Shown here piece by piece: positions 27,458 to 37,348 of a DNA stretch of 64,000 nucleotides. The notes under the pieces were generated by a model that was given only the letters and a program-made list of their open reading frames with translations, had not been told where the DNA came from and made no database searches. A program made the position numbers and the translations under genes. The DNA lies in the NCBI GenBank assembly GCA_025350405.1, contig JANXXX010000021.1:49958-113957 (forward strand), read 5' to 3'. Every line of letters begins with the position of its first letter. The first letter of the stretch is position 1. This DNA comes from Gallionella sp. (lineage in GTDB: Bacteria > Pseudomonadota > Gammaproteobacteria > Burkholderiales > Gallionellaceae).

Positions 27458-28396
27458 TTACCATTTTTTGTTAAATCCGACTCCCAAAGCAATGGGTGAG
27501 CAGTGGAGAAAAAACGCTCCATCTTCTGTTTCTTCAAATGACTTTAATTGCAGAAGCGCTGCACAGTTCTTGTGTCCAGAAAAAGAGACCGTCATCGAAG
27601 TTGTTCCGAACATATCCATAGTGTCCACATAAAACTCTACCGAAATATTTTGTCGAGATGTTCTAACACGGCGATGCTGATTCTCTTTCGTCTCTTCAAG
27701 GTTTTTGAAAAAAAACGCCCTATCAAGAAAAATGCAGTCACCTGGATTAATTAGCTCAAGAATGTCAGCTTTCGTCCAATTTTCTGTTTCAAGGTGAATG
27801 GGCTGAACCATTCTGCTGATTTGATCTACGAATGCTGAATAAACAAGGTGCAGTCTTTGATCATCACCATGATCATACCAATCGTAAACAGAATTACGAA
27901 TGTAGTTACTTGATGCGGGTGTATTGACTGGTTTAATCAGTATACCCTTTGAATCAATAATTCCTCTTGTCTTGCAATACTCAAAATACTGCTTGTCAGC
28001 AACACTCAATAAATCTGGTTTGGCGAGCTGCCCAACTCGCCGATGATTGATATAGCCCCAAGTAAGTCCGATAGATGCGAGTGAACTATTACCAGCTATC
28101 GATAATTGACCTGAGACGGTCGCAGCCGAGTCTCGCTTATTTTTAACTTTCGCTATCCACTTTTGTTTTGCGTCCCGTAATGCTTCTGCGCTCAGGTTTT
28201 GCGACAATTGACGACGAGTATGTGCTTCATCATGATGTGAAGTACAGAGACAAATTAGATTTTCTTCAATATTGTTTGAATGGTTACCATCAATATGGTG
28301 AATATGGCAAGCTTGCTGCTGACAGACCGAGCATACGTATTGGCTGTCATACATGATCCTGTATTTGAGTTCTTTGGGAATTTTGGGTCGCGTCAT
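27458..28396 (-). CDS. HNH endonuclease domain protein
   Basis: YVCSVCQQQACHIHHIDGNHSNNIEENLICLCTSHHDEAH (CxxC, HH..N..NL.CLC..HH); start at ATG 28396 (MTRPKIPKEL) likelier than the track start 28486. Confidence 0.8.
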   Translation of the reverse strand: MTRPKIPKELKYRIMYDSQYVCSVCQQQACHIHHIDGNHSNNIEENLICLCTSHHDEAHTRRQLSQNLSAEALRDAKQKWIAKVKNKRDSAATVSGQLSIAGNSSLASIGLTWGYINHRRVGQLAKPDLLSVADKQYFEYCKTRGIIDSKGILIKPVNTPASSNYIRNSVYDWYDHGDDQRLHLVYSAFVDQISRMVQPIHLETENWTKADILELINPGDCIFLDRAFFFKNLEETKENQHRRVRTSRQNISVEFYVDTMDMFGTTSMTVSFSGHKNCAALLQLKSFEETEDGAFFLHCSPIALGVGFNKKW

Positions 28397-28467
28397 GTAT
28401 TCAAACTGGATTAGGCCAAGCCCAGAATGTACCGGAGTCGAATTGTTTTGGCTATCTACCTTTGTAT

Positions 28468-28489
28468 GGTGTGCAACTCGTTGCACACC
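28468..28489. promoter_or_regulatory. Perfect palindrome upstream of the HNH gene (hairpin or operator)
   Basis: GGTGTGCAAC-TC-GTTGCACACC. Confidence 0.4.
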
Positions 28490-28499
28490 GTATGGGTTT

Positions 28500-28731
28500 C
28501 AGGTTTGGGGTTTTCGCTTTACCTCCCCTGAGCGCCGCCGAGTAGCGCAGGCTGGTCAGGGGATTTCGGCGAGGACTGTTTGAGCACGCAGTGCGAGTTC
28601 CGCAGCCGCCTGACCAGTCGAGCAACGCAGGGTACCCCGCAGGGGCGGCAAACCGTGGTCGCCTTTTCTTTGGTTACTTTATTTTGGCGAAGCAAAAGAA
28701 AGTAACTAGCTGCCGGGCTACCCCCGGCGGT
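28500..28731. repeat. Right arm of the ~220 bp inverted repeat flanking the HNH ORF
   Basis: Reverse complement of 27178-27398: CTCCCCTGAGCGCCGCCGAGTAGCGCAGGCTGGTCAGGGG...CTAGCTGCCGGGCTACCCCCGGCGGT. Confidence 0.85.
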
Positions 28732-28803
28732 GTTGACTTACCCCCTCTCCCCAACCCTCTCCCGCGAGGGGAGAGGGAGTGGCTGTACCCCGGCGAAGTT
28801 GAT

Positions 28804-29502
28804 TTACCCCATATCAAACAACAAAACCTCCGCCTCCTTCGCATCACTCAACTCAACCTCCCCCTCATCCGTATACATCAACGCATCCCCCGCGCCAAGC
28901 GCATGTCCATTAGCTTGCAAGCTGCCGCGCGCAACATGCAAATAAATTTTTCGATTAGCAGCAATCGGATAATCCAATTTATCCGCGCCATCCAACCGCG
29001 CGGCAAACACGCGCGCGTCCTGATGGATCAACAACGAGCCTTGCGCCGCATCGGGCGAAGACAGCATACACCAGCGCGCCAGCTTTTCTTCCAACGGAAA
29101 ATTCTTCTGCTGATAACCCGGCGTCAAGTTTTGCCGATCCGGCATGATCCAGATTTGCAGCAAATGCACAGCCTCGTCCGGGGAAGGGTTCACCTCGCTG
29201 TGCTGCACACCCGTGCCCGCGCTCATCACCTGCACTTCACCGTAACGGATGTCCTCGCCATGCCCCATGCTGTCGCGATGGCGCAACGCGCCGCTCAACA
29301 CATAGGTCAGGATTTCCATATCGCGATGCCCGTGCGTGCCGAAGCCTGTGCCGGGCTGCACGATGTCCTCGTTGATCACGCGCAGCGGACCGAAATGAAC
29401 ATGCGCCGGATCGCGGTAATCGGCGAACGAAAAACTGTGCCAGCTTTCCAGCCAGCCGTGGTGCGCGTAGCCGCGCTCTGTAGATTTGCGCAGAACCATC
29501 AT
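28804..29502 (-). CDS. Pirin family protein (YhhW-like bicupin)
   Basis: 232 aa; GWLESWHSFSFADYRDPAHVHFGPLRVINEDIVQPGTGFGTHGHRDMEILTYVLSG. Confidence 0.93.
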   Translation of the reverse strand: MMVLRKSTERGYAHHGWLESWHSFSFADYRDPAHVHFGPLRVINEDIVQPGTGFGTHGHRDMEILTYVLSGALRHRDSMGHGEDIRYGEVQVMSAGTGVQHSEVNPSPDEAVHLLQIWIMPDRQNLTPGYQQKNFPLEEKLARWCMLSSPDAAQGSLLIHQDARVFAARLDGADKLDYPIAANRKIYLHVARGSLQANGHALGAGDALMYTDEGEVELSDAKEAEVLLFDMG

Positions 29503-30848
29503 GATACACCTCCATAGTGACGCAATAGTTTAAGCATCGCGGACGCCTTGTCCAGCGTCTCCTGATACTCCGCCGCCACATCGGAATCCGCGACGATGCC
29601 GCCGCCCGCCCAGCAGCGTATCTCGTTGTCAGCATACACCAGCGTGCGGATGACGATGTTGCTGTCCATGTTGCCGTCGAAACCGACATAACCTATCGCG
29701 CCGCAGTAGATGCCGCGCCGGTGCGGCTCCAGCTGCTCGATGATTTGCATCGCGCGCAGCTTGGGCGCGCCGGTGACCGACCCGCCGGGGAAGCAGTCAC
29801 GCAGCAGGTGCAGCGCATCGCGCCCTTCGGCAAGCCTACCTTCCACCGTGCTGACGAGATGATGCACGTTGGCGTAACTTTCCACCTCGAATAGTTTCGG
29901 CACGCGCACCGATCCCGGCACGCAGCTTTTGCCGAGGTCGTTGCGCAGCAGGTCAACGATCATCAGGTTTTCTGCGCGATCTTTGGGATGGTTGCGCAAC
30001 TCGTCTACAAGCATGCGATCTTGCAGCGCGTCGCTGCTGCGTGGCCGGGTGCCTTTGATCGGCTTGGTTTCCACACTGCCGTTTTGCACGCGCAGAAACC
30101 GTTCCGGTGAAGCACATAGAATCTGGGCATGTGGCATGTTGAGGAATGCTGAGTACGGTGCCGGACTCAACTTGCGCAGCGTAAGATAGGCACCCAAGGC
30201 ATCCCCGCTGGCAACTGCGCTGAAGCGTTGCGCAAGGTTGATCTGGTAGCAGTCGCCCGACTTTAAATAATCCTGTATCGCTGTGAATGCATCTGCGTAA
30301 CTGTCGATAGTGAAGTTGGAGCTGATTTTTCCCTGCACCTGAAATGTATCGGGCGGTAGCTGAGATTTGCTTTGCAGGCGCTGCAATATCTGCGGCAACA
30401 ATTTTTCTGTTTCGGCAAATCGCCGCTGCGACACCACACGCGCAGTGTGCTGCTGGTGATCCAGCACCAACGCCCAGTCATAAATGCCTATTGCCATATC
30501 CGGCAGTGGTGCCTCAGCGGGCGGATGCATGGCATCCTCTGCGACGCCTGGCAACGCATGCATCCGCCGCGCCAAATCATAACCCCAGTAACCCAGCGCG
30601 CCACCGGCAAACGGCACGTTCTCCATAGCTTCGACTTGCTCACCCAACTCGCTGCGCAGCCATGCAAACGGATCGTTTTGCTTTACTGTGTCACTCAGCA
30701 CCAGTGTGCGCTGCGGCGCTGCGCTCAGGATGTCATAGCGTGCCATGCCGCCGCTATCCAGCCACACTGCCCACGGCAGATCGGCCAGTGCCGCATAGTA
30801 ATGCACGGCATCGGTTCGGTATGGCAGCTCGACAGAATAGAAGCTCAT
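29499..30848 (-). CDS. pabB: Aminodeoxychorismate synthase component I
   Basis: 449 aa; chorismate-binding domain (GDCYQINLAQRF, SPERFLRVQNGSVETKPIKGTRPR, GSVTGAPKLRAMQIIEQLEPHRRGIYCGAIGY). Confidence 0.92.
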   Translation of the reverse strand: MSFYSVELPYRTDAVHYYAALADLPWAVWLDSGGMARYDILSAAPQRTLVLSDTVKQNDPFAWLRSELGEQVEAMENVPFAGGALGYWGYDLARRMHALPGVAEDAMHPPAEAPLPDMAIGIYDWALVLDHQQHTARVVSQRRFAETEKLLPQILQRLQSKSQLPPDTFQVQGKISSNFTIDSYADAFTAIQDYLKSGDCYQINLAQRFSAVASGDALGAYLTLRKLSPAPYSAFLNMPHAQILCASPERFLRVQNGSVETKPIKGTRPRSSDALQDRMLVDELRNHPKDRAENLMIVDLLRNDLGKSCVPGSVRVPKLFEVESYANVHHLVSTVEGRLAEGRDALHLLRDCFPGGSVTGAPKLRAMQIIEQLEPHRRGIYCGAIGYVGFDGNMDSNIVIRTLVYADNEIRCWAGGGIVADSDVAAEYQETLDKASAMLKLLRHYGGVS

Positions 30849-30898
30849 CGCTTAATCGGGGATAATGTCAGCACTTCAAAACAGATTGGAACGTAACC

Positions 30899-31468
30899 AT
30901 GACCACCATCGTCGCCGTTAGAAAAAATGGCATCGCCGCTATTGCCGCCGATACCCTGACCACCTTCGGCAACACCCGCCTGCCCTCGCACCTGGATGCC
31001 TCGCATGACAAGATTTTGCACATCGGCAACAGCTTTGTGGGCGTGTGCGGCAGCGCGGCACATCATCTGGTGCTGGCGAACCTGCTCGCCAAAACGCCGG
31101 ATGTTCAGCTTAACAGCAAGGCGCAGATTTTTGAAACGTTTCGCAAACTGCATCCGATTTTGAAAGAGGAGTGTTTCCTGAACCCCAAAGAGGACGAGGA
31201 AGACCCGTATGAATCCAGCCAGATCACCGCGCTGATCGCCAATACCCACGGCATCTTTGGCATCTACTCGATGCGCGAGGTATTCGAGTACACACAATAT
31301 TGGGCGATCGGTTCGGGACATGAATTTGCGCTCGGCGCGCTGCACCACGCCTATACACATCACGACACTGCGGCGGACATCGCGAGAGCCGGAGTGGAAG
31401 CGGGCATCGCGCTGGACAGGAACAGTTCCGCGCCGATCACGCTGTACAACGTCGCGTTGCACAATTAA
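30899..31468 (+). CDS. Proteasome-like Ntn-hydrolase (HslV-related; probable betaproteobacterial proteasome homologue BPH)
   Basis: 189 aa; MTTIVAVRKNGIAAIAADTLTTFGNTRLPSHLDASHDKILHIGNSFVGVCGSAAHH: Thr after Met, proteasome-like Asp and Lys positions; no hslU neighbour. Confidence 0.75.
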   Translation: MTTIVAVRKNGIAAIAADTLTTFGNTRLPSHLDASHDKILHIGNSFVGVCGSAAHHLVLANLLAKTPDVQLNSKAQIFETFRKLHPILKEECFLNPKEDEEDPYESSQITALIANTHGIFGIYSMREVFEYTQYWAIGSGHEFALGALHHAYTHHDTAADIARAGVEAGIALDRNSSAPITLYNVALHN

Positions 31469-31670
31469 CGATTGGTTTTGCTCGTCGTTGCGTGACCGGC
31501 GGATATTGTGCACCGGCCTTTAAAAAACTGGCCATCGCAAAATCAATTGCTTAGAAGTACACCCTCATTTAGATACTAATATACAAATATTTAGAAGGCA
31601 AAAAGCCCATCGCAAACCGTCTCTGTTTGCAATGAGAATAATATAACGCACCAACTTAATGCTGGTAAAG

Positions 31671-31705
31671 CAAAAAGGCGCACGCACCGGTTAGTGCGCC
31701 CAAAA
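31671..31705 (-). terminator. Terminator downstream of the histone-like gene
   Basis: Minus strand GGCGCACTAACCGGTGCGTGCGCCTTTTTGC. Confidence 0.65.
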
Positions 31706-31795
31706 AAGCTAGTCTAACTGTGGTTGGCCCCTTGCCACCGTAACAACTGCTACCGTCAAGACATCAAGGGACCGCCACCACAGCAACACTCCCGA

Positions 31796-32284
31796 TTAGT
31801 TCGGCTTGCCGATTCCTGGTGTAGGAAAAGGCCATGTTGCAGCCGGACGTACTGGTGCTGGAGCAGAAGGAGCCGGTGCAGCTGGACGAGATACCGCCGC
31901 ATGAACTGCCGGTTTTGCTGCTGGCTTCTTTGCTACCTTCTTCGCAGCTGGCTTTTTAGCAGCGGCTTTTTTCGCAGCTGGCTTTTTAGCAGCGGCTTTC
32001 TTTGCTGCCGGCTTCTTCGCTACTGCTTTTTTCGCAGCTGGCTTTTTAGCAGCGGCTTTCTTTGCTGCTGGCTTCTTCGCTACTGCTTTTTTCGCAGCTG
32101 GCTTTTTAGCAGCGGCTTTCTTTGCTGCCGGCTTCTTCGCCGCTACTTTTTTCTTCGCAGCTGGCTTTTTAGCAGCGACTTTCTTTGCTGCCGGCTTCTT
32201 CGCCGCTACTTTTTTCTTGGCTGCCGGTTTTTTAGCTGCCGTTGCCTTCTTTGCTGCTGGTTTTGCTTTCTTCGTTGCTACCAT
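31796..32284 (-). CDS. Lys/Ala/Pro-rich histone H1-like (AlgP/Hc-type) nucleoid protein
   Basis: 162 aa; tandem KKPAAKK(A/V)AAKKPAAKK repeats; Pro/Ala-rich C-terminus. Confidence 0.85.
   Translation of the reverse strand: MVATKKAKPAAKKATAAKKPAAKKKVAAKKPAAKKVAAKKPAAKKKVAAKKPAAKKAAAKKPAAKKAVAKKPAAKKAAAKKPAAKKAVAKKPAAKKAAAKKPAAKKAAAKKPAAKKVAKKPAAKPAVHAAVSRPAAPAPSAPAPVRPAATWPFPTPGIGKPN
31930..32270. repeat. ~60-bp tandem repeat tract within the histone-like gene
   Basis: GCTTTTTAGCAGCGGCTTTCTTTGCTGCCGGCTTCTTCGCTACTGCTTTTTTCGCAGCTG repeats at 31981, 32041 and 32101 with few differences. Confidence 0.9.
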
Positions 32285-32394
32285 TTTGTTTCTCCTTCAG
32301 TAATGAAAGTTAAAAAACGTAACACCTACTGCTACTGCACCTCCAGCCCGCGCTCAACTTTAAGCATGGGCCAAAGCCTGTACCTTAAGTCCCA

Positions 32395-33564
32395 CTAGTC
32401 CCAGGACAACGCGCCACCGGTTTGATACTCAGTGACACGGGTTTCAAAAAAATTCTTTTCTTTCTTCAGGTCGATCATTTCCGCCATCCACGGGAACGGA
32501 TTGGTCGCCCCCTGATACAGCACATCCACGCCGATCTGCTGGCAACGGCGGTTGGCGATAAAACGCAAGTATTCCTTGAACATCGTCGCGTTCAGACCCA
32601 GCACGCCGCGCGGCATGGTGTCTTCCGCATAGGCATATTCCAGCTCGACACCCTTCTGCATCAAACCGCGAACTTCCTCGCGGAATTCAGTCGTCCACAG
32701 GTGCGGGTTTTCCATCTTGATCTGGTTGATCACGTCCACGCCGAAATTCAGGTGCATGGATTCATCGCGCAGGATGTATTGGTATTGCTCGGCGGCGCCG
32801 GTCATCTTGTTCTGGCGGCCCAGCGCGAGGATCTGCACGAAGCCGACATAGAAGAACAGGCCTTCCATGATGCAGGCAAACACGATCAGACTGCGCAGCA
32901 ACTGACGGTCCGCCTCCGGTGTGCCGGTTTTGAATGCAGGATTGGTCAGCGTGTCGATGAACGGCAACAGGAATTCGTCCTTGGCGCGAATGCTGGGGAC
33001 TTCGTGGTACATGTTGAAGATCTCACCCTCATCCAAGCCCAGGCTTTCCACGATGTATTGATAGGCATGTGTATGGATCGCCTCTTCAAACGCCTGGCGC
33101 AACAGGTATTGGCGGCACTCCGGATTGCTGATGTGGCGATAGGTGCCGAGCACGATGTTGTTCGCCGCCAGACTGTCCGCCGTGGTGAAGAAACCCAGGT
33201 TGCGCTTGACCAGCAGGCGCTCGTCATCGCTCAGCCTGTCGCTTTTCCATAGCGCGATGTCCGCGGTCATGTTCACTTCCTGCGGCATCCAGTGATTGGC
33301 GCAGGCAGCCAGGTATTTTTCCCAGGCCCACTTGTACTTGAACGGCACCAGCTGGTTGACGTCGGCGCTGCAATTGATGATGCGCTTGTCTTCTACGCGG
33401 ATGCGCCCAGCAGCCTTCTTGGCCTGGATGGCAGGCTCAAGTTGCACCACATTCCCCGTTTGCACGACCGGCTTTTGCACAGCAAATACCTCGTCCAACG
33501 AGGCCGCGCGCATCATATTCAACGGTATCCCGACCGCCTTAATGTCTTCTTCAAAGTTCAGCAT
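32395..33564 (-). CDS. nrdB: Ribonucleoside-diphosphate reductase beta subunit (class Ia)
   Basis: 389 aa; ferritin-like R2 motifs ([34 protein letters not shown]). Confidence 0.93.
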   Translation of the reverse strand: MLNFEEDIKAVGIPLNMMRAASLDEVFAVQKPVVQTGNVVQLEPAIQAKKAAGRIRVEDKRIINCSADVNQLVPFKYKWAWEKYLAACANHWMPQEVNMTADIALWKSDRLSDDERLLVKRNLGFFTTADSLAANNIVLGTYRHISNPECRQYLLRQAFEEAIHTHAYQYIVESLGLDEGEIFNMYHEVPSIRAKDEFLLPFIDTLTNPAFKTGTPEADRQLLRSLIVFACIMEGLFFYVGFVQILALGRQNKMTGAAEQYQYILRDESMHLNFGVDVINQIKMENPHLWTTEFREEVRGLMQKGVELEYAYAEDTMPRGVLGLNATMFKEYLRFIANRRCQQIGVDVLYQGATNPFPWMAEMIDLKKEKNFFETRVTEYQTGGALSWD

Positions 33565-33687
33565 CTTGTTATTCTCCTTTGCTCTAAACGTCTTTCAGTT
33601 CTCAGCTCTATCCGGGTTGTGGCTACGGCCGCCCGCTCACGCGGGCTTCACATTCGCGATGCGAATATGAGCCTACGCCGCAATCCT

Positions 33688-33721
33688 GACTGCAAGCATG
33701 TCACTGACATGCTTCGCAGTC
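33688..33721 (-). promoter_or_regulatory. Strong stem-loop spanning the nrdA stop codon
   Basis: Minus strand GACTGC-G-AAGCATGTC-AGT-GACATGCTT-GCAGTC: 15 bp stem with one bulge, no T-run. Confidence 0.6.
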
Positions 33722-36577
33722 CGGATTATCAATCGAACAGAACTTGGCTTCTTCCACCACTCCTCCATTAGCCGGTACCGCATTCAGCGCACCAGCCCGC
33801 CCGGTGGATTTTTCCGCCGAAGTCGCACCCATGGTGCGCAAATAATATGTGGTCTTCAGGCCGCGCAACCACGCCAGCTTGTAGGTCTCATCCAGCTTGC
33901 GGCCAGACACGCCAGCCATGTAGATGTTCAGCGACTGCGCCTGGTCTATCCACTTCTGGCGGCGCGAGGCAGCTTCGATCAACCAGCTTGGCTCCACTTC
34001 AAACGCAGTGGCGTACAAGCTGCGCAACTCTGCGGGGATGCGGTCGATCTTTGCCAGGGTGCCATCGAAATATTTCAGGTCGGCGATCATCACCTCGTCC
34101 CACAGACCGAGCTGCTTCAGATCGGCCACCAGATGTTCGTTGATCACGGTGAATTCGCCGGACAGGTTCGATTTCACGAAGATGTTCTGGTAGGTCGGCT
34201 CAATACAGGCCGATACGCCGATGATGTTGGAAATAGTGGCCGTAGGCGCAATGGCGATGCAATTGGAATTGCGCATGCCGTGCTGCTTGATGCGCGCACG
34301 CAACGCGTCCCAATCCATGCTGACCGAAGCATCCACCTCGACATAGCCGCCACGCTCCTGACGCAACATGTCCAGCGTATCCTGCGGCAGGATGCCGCGG
34401 TCCCACAGGCTGCCGCGATAGGTCGCGTAACGGCCGCGCTCTTCTGCCAATTCGGTCGAAGCCCAGTATGCGTAGTAGCACACTGCCTCCATCGAACGGT
34501 CGGCGAACTCGACCGCCGCATCCGACGAATAAGCAATGCGCAGATCGTGCAGGCAATCCTGAAAGCCCATGATGCCCAAGCCCACCGGCCTGTGTTTGAG
34601 ATTGGAATTGCGCGCCTTGTCCACCGCGTAGTAGTTGATGTCGATCACGTTATCCAGCATGCGCATCGCGGTGTTGATAGTACGGCGCAACTTGTCATGG
34701 TCGATCTGCCCGGCCTTTTCATGCCCTTTGGGATACAGGTGCGCAGCCAGATTGATCGAACCGAGATTGCACACGGCGATCTCGGAGTCAGAGGTATTCA
34801 GCGTGATCTCGGTGCACAGGTTGGAGCTGTGCACCACGCCGACGTGCTGCTGCGGCGAGCGGATGTTGCACGGATCCTTGAAGGTGATCCAGGGATGACC
34901 GGTCTCGAATAGCATGGTCAGCATCTTGCGCCACAAGCTGGCCGCCGGAACCTTCTTGAACAGCTTGAGTTCGCCGGTTACTGTTTTCGCTTCATAGGCG
35001 ATATAGGCACGCTCGAAATCGGCGCCAAACTTGTCGTGCAAATCCGGTACGTTTGATGGCGAGAACAAGGTCCAGTCGCCACCCTCCATGACGCGCTTCA
35101 TGAACAGGTCAGGTATCCAGTTGGCGGTATTCATGTCGTGAGTGCGACGACGATCATCGCCGGTATTCTTGCGCAGATCCAGAAACTCCTCGACATCCAG
35201 ATGCCAGGTTTCCAGATAGGCACATACTGCGCCCTTGCGCTTGCCGCCCTGATTCACCGCGACGGCGGTATCGTTCACCACCTTCAGGAATGGCACCACG
35301 CCCTGCGATTGGCCATTGGTGCCCTTGATGTGCGCACCCAGCGCGCGCACCGGTGTCCAGTCGTTGCCCAGACCGCCCGCGTATTTGGCGAGCAGCGCGT
35401 TTTCCTTGATGGCTTCGTAGATCCCGTCCAAGTCATCTGCCACCGTGGTCAGATAACAAGAGGACAGCTGCGAACGCAGTGAACCAGAATTAAACAATGT
35501 CGGCGTCGAACTCATGAAGTCAAAGCTGGACAGCAGACGATAAAATTCCACCGCGCGCGCTTCACGGTCGATCTCGTTCAGTGCCAGCCCCATCGCGACG
35601 CGCATAAAGAAGGCTTGCGGCAATTCGATGCGCTTGCCTTCGATATGCAGAAAGTAGCGGTCATACAAGGTTTGCAGGCCGAGATAGCCGAACTGCAAAT
35701 CGCGCTGCGCATCCAGCTCTTTCGCCAGACGCTTCAGGTCGAACTGCCCCAGGCGTGGATCCAGCAATTCCGCGGCGATACCCTGCTTGATGTATTTCGG
35801 GAAATAGGTCGCATAGCGCGTCGCCATATCCCCCGGCGCAATCTCCTCGCCCAGCGTATCGCTGCAAATATTATTCAGCAGCAGGCGCGCCGTGACGAAA
35901 TTATAGGCCGGCTCTTTCTCGATCAATGAGCGCGCGGACAGTACCAGGCACTTGCGCACCTCATGCAGCGCCACGCCATCATATAAGTCCTTGAGGGTCA
36001 GCTTGATGACCGCATCTGCGGACACCACATCGCCCAACCCCTGGCAGGCATCCTGCACCAGCGCGGAAAAACGGTCCAGATCGAGCGGACGCGCCACCCC
36101 ATCTTCGCCAGTGACATTGATGACCTGAATCTGCTCCTTGGCTCTTGTCTTTGACTGGGCCTTGGCGCGGGAACGCGATCGCTCTTCGCGGTACAGCACA
36201 TAGGTGCGCGCAACGTCGTGCTCACCGGAACGCATCAAACCCAACTCGACCTGATCCTGGATATCCTCGATGTGCATCGTCCCGCCATGCGGCTGGCGGC
36301 GCATCAGCGCGGAAACAACGCCATTGGTCAACTGCTCGACCATTTCACGCACCCGTGCCGATGCCGCACCCTGACCACCGTTCACTGCGATGAACGCCTT
36401 GGTCAACGCGATCGAAATCTTGGCCGGTTCAAAGATGACCACCGAACCATTGCGGCGAATGACTTTGTATTGATCGAACTGATTGGAAGAAGATGATGGA
36501 GAAGATGAAACGGAGTCAGCGGCGTTATTGGCAAGCATCGGAGAGGTAGGAACGCTATCGGTAGCGGCATGTAACAT
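33701..36577 (-). CDS. nrdA: Ribonucleoside-diphosphate reductase alpha subunit (class Ia, apparently two N-terminal ATP-cone-like segments)
   Basis: [46 protein letters not shown]-terminal CEAC; start 36577 (MLHAATDS) has upstream GGGAG. Confidence 0.93.
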   Translation of the reverse strand: MLHAATDSVPTSPMLANNAADSVSSSPSSSSNQFDQYKVIRRNGSVVIFEPAKISIALTKAFIAVNGGQGAASARVREMVEQLTNGVVSALMRRQPHGGTMHIEDIQDQVELGLMRSGEHDVARTYVLYREERSRSRAKAQSKTRAKEQIQVINVTGEDGVARPLDLDRFSALVQDACQGLGDVVSADAVIKLTLKDLYDGVALHEVRKCLVLSARSLIEKEPAYNFVTARLLLNNICSDTLGEEIAPGDMATRYATYFPKYIKQGIAAELLDPRLGQFDLKRLAKELDAQRDLQFGYLGLQTLYDRYFLHIEGKRIELPQAFFMRVAMGLALNEIDREARAVEFYRLLSSFDFMSSTPTLFNSGSLRSQLSSCYLTTVADDLDGIYEAIKENALLAKYAGGLGNDWTPVRALGAHIKGTNGQSQGVVPFLKVVNDTAVAVNQGGKRKGAVCAYLETWHLDVEEFLDLRKNTGDDRRRTHDMNTANWIPDLFMKRVMEGGDWTLFSPSNVPDLHDKFGADFERAYIAYEAKTVTGELKLFKKVPAASLWRKMLTMLFETGHPWITFKDPCNIRSPQQHVGVVHSSNLCTEITLNTSDSEIAVCNLGSINLAAHLYPKGHEKAGQIDHDKLRRTINTAMRMLDNVIDINYYAVDKARNSNLKHRPVGLGIMGFQDCLHDLRIAYSSDAAVEFADRSMEAVCYYAYWASTELAEERGRYATYRGSLWDRGILPQDTLDMLRQERGGYVEVDASVSMDWDALRARIKQHGMRNSNCIAIAPTATISNIIGVSACIEPTYQNIFVKSNLSGEFTVINEHLVADLKQLGLWDEVMIADLKYFDGTLAKIDRIPAELRSLYATAFEVEPSWLIEAASRRQKWIDQAQSLNIYMAGVSGRKLDETYKLAWLRGLKTTYYLRTMGATSAEKSTGRAGALNAVPANGGVVEEAKFCSIDNPDCEACQ

Positions 36578-36620
36578 TAACTTACTCCCTTGAAAATTCT
36601 GTTTGCTGTAAAAACCCGAA

Positions 36621-36640
36621 ACCACTATATCTAGTATTTT
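36621..36640. promoter_or_regulatory. Possible NrdR-box-like site upstream of nrdA
   Basis: ACCACTATATCTAGTATTTT resembles the NrdR consensus core; no clear second box seen. Confidence 0.35.
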
Positions 36641-36775
36641 TTTCTAGCGGCGGAGCTAATTGTAGTAGTTAACAAAAATATTGCAAGCAAAAAATGACAC
36701 AATTTATTCCAGTTGAATTCATGCGCCAAAATTTGTGAATCTGTATTCGTGAACACGTGACTCAGAAGCAAATCC

Positions 36776-37348
36776 TTATGCAATACACAGCCCCGCAAGA
36801 TAGCGCGCCCAGTCAAAACAGGGGCCGGGATCGGTCTTGCGCTGCGGGGCGATGTCGCTGTGGCCGGCGATGCCGCGTATCGAATAGGCTGCGCGCAGCG
36901 CCTTGGTCAAACGACCAAGCGCAGCATATTGTTCATCGGTGAACGGCACATCATCACTGCCCTCCAGCTCGATGCCTATGGAAAAATCATTGCAACGGGA
37001 TACCCCCTGCCAACAAGACTCTCCGGCATGCCACGCCCGCTTCAAACAGGGAACGAACTGCATGATCTGCCCGTCGCGGCGCACAAAGAAATGCGCCGAC
37101 ACCCGCAAACCGGCGATGGTCTGGTAATAAGGATGGGCAGCCGCATCCAGGGTATTGGTGAACAAGCGCTGCACGCCGTCGCCGCCAAACTCCCCCGGCG
37201 GCAGACTGATGTTGTGTATCACCAACAATTCAACCACACCGACGGGGCGGTCATCGCAGTTCGGCGACGGCACATATTCGCAGCCGGCCAGCAAGCCTTT
37301 GTCATCGACGCGCATGGGCGCATCAACCTTCATCGGCATCTTGCCCAT
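36776..37348 (-). CDS. ampD: 1,6-anhydro-N-acetylmuramyl-L-alanine amidase AmpD
   Basis: 190 aa; LLVIHNISLPPGEFGG, VSAHFFVRRDGQIMQFVP, AGHSDIAPQRKTDPGPCFDW. Confidence 0.93.
   Translation of the reverse strand: MGKMPMKVDAPMRVDDKGLLAGCEYVPSPNCDDRPVGVVELLVIHNISLPPGEFGGDGVQRLFTNTLDAAAHPYYQTIAGLRVSAHFFVRRDGQIMQFVPCLKRAWHAGESCWQGVSRCNDFSIGIELEGSDDVPFTDEQYAALGRLTKALRAAYSIRGIAGHSDIAPQRKTDPGPCFDWARYLAGLCIA

Noticed and set aside
28735-28780. CCCTCTCCCGCGAGGGGAGAGGG hairpin
   Set aside because: Common intergenic palindrome type; no evidence of a specific function beyond possible termination.
31930-32270. Regular 60 bp periodicity, possible CRISPR array
   Set aside because: Contiguous coding tandem repeat without unique spacers; no cas genes nearby.
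31724-32398. 224 aa plus-strand Cys/Ser/Phe-rich repetitive ORF
   Set aside because: Antisense of the Lys/Ala repeat histone-like gene; composition is a mirror of the repeat.
33698-34912. 404 aa plus-strand ORF
   Set aside because: Antisense shadow of nrdA.
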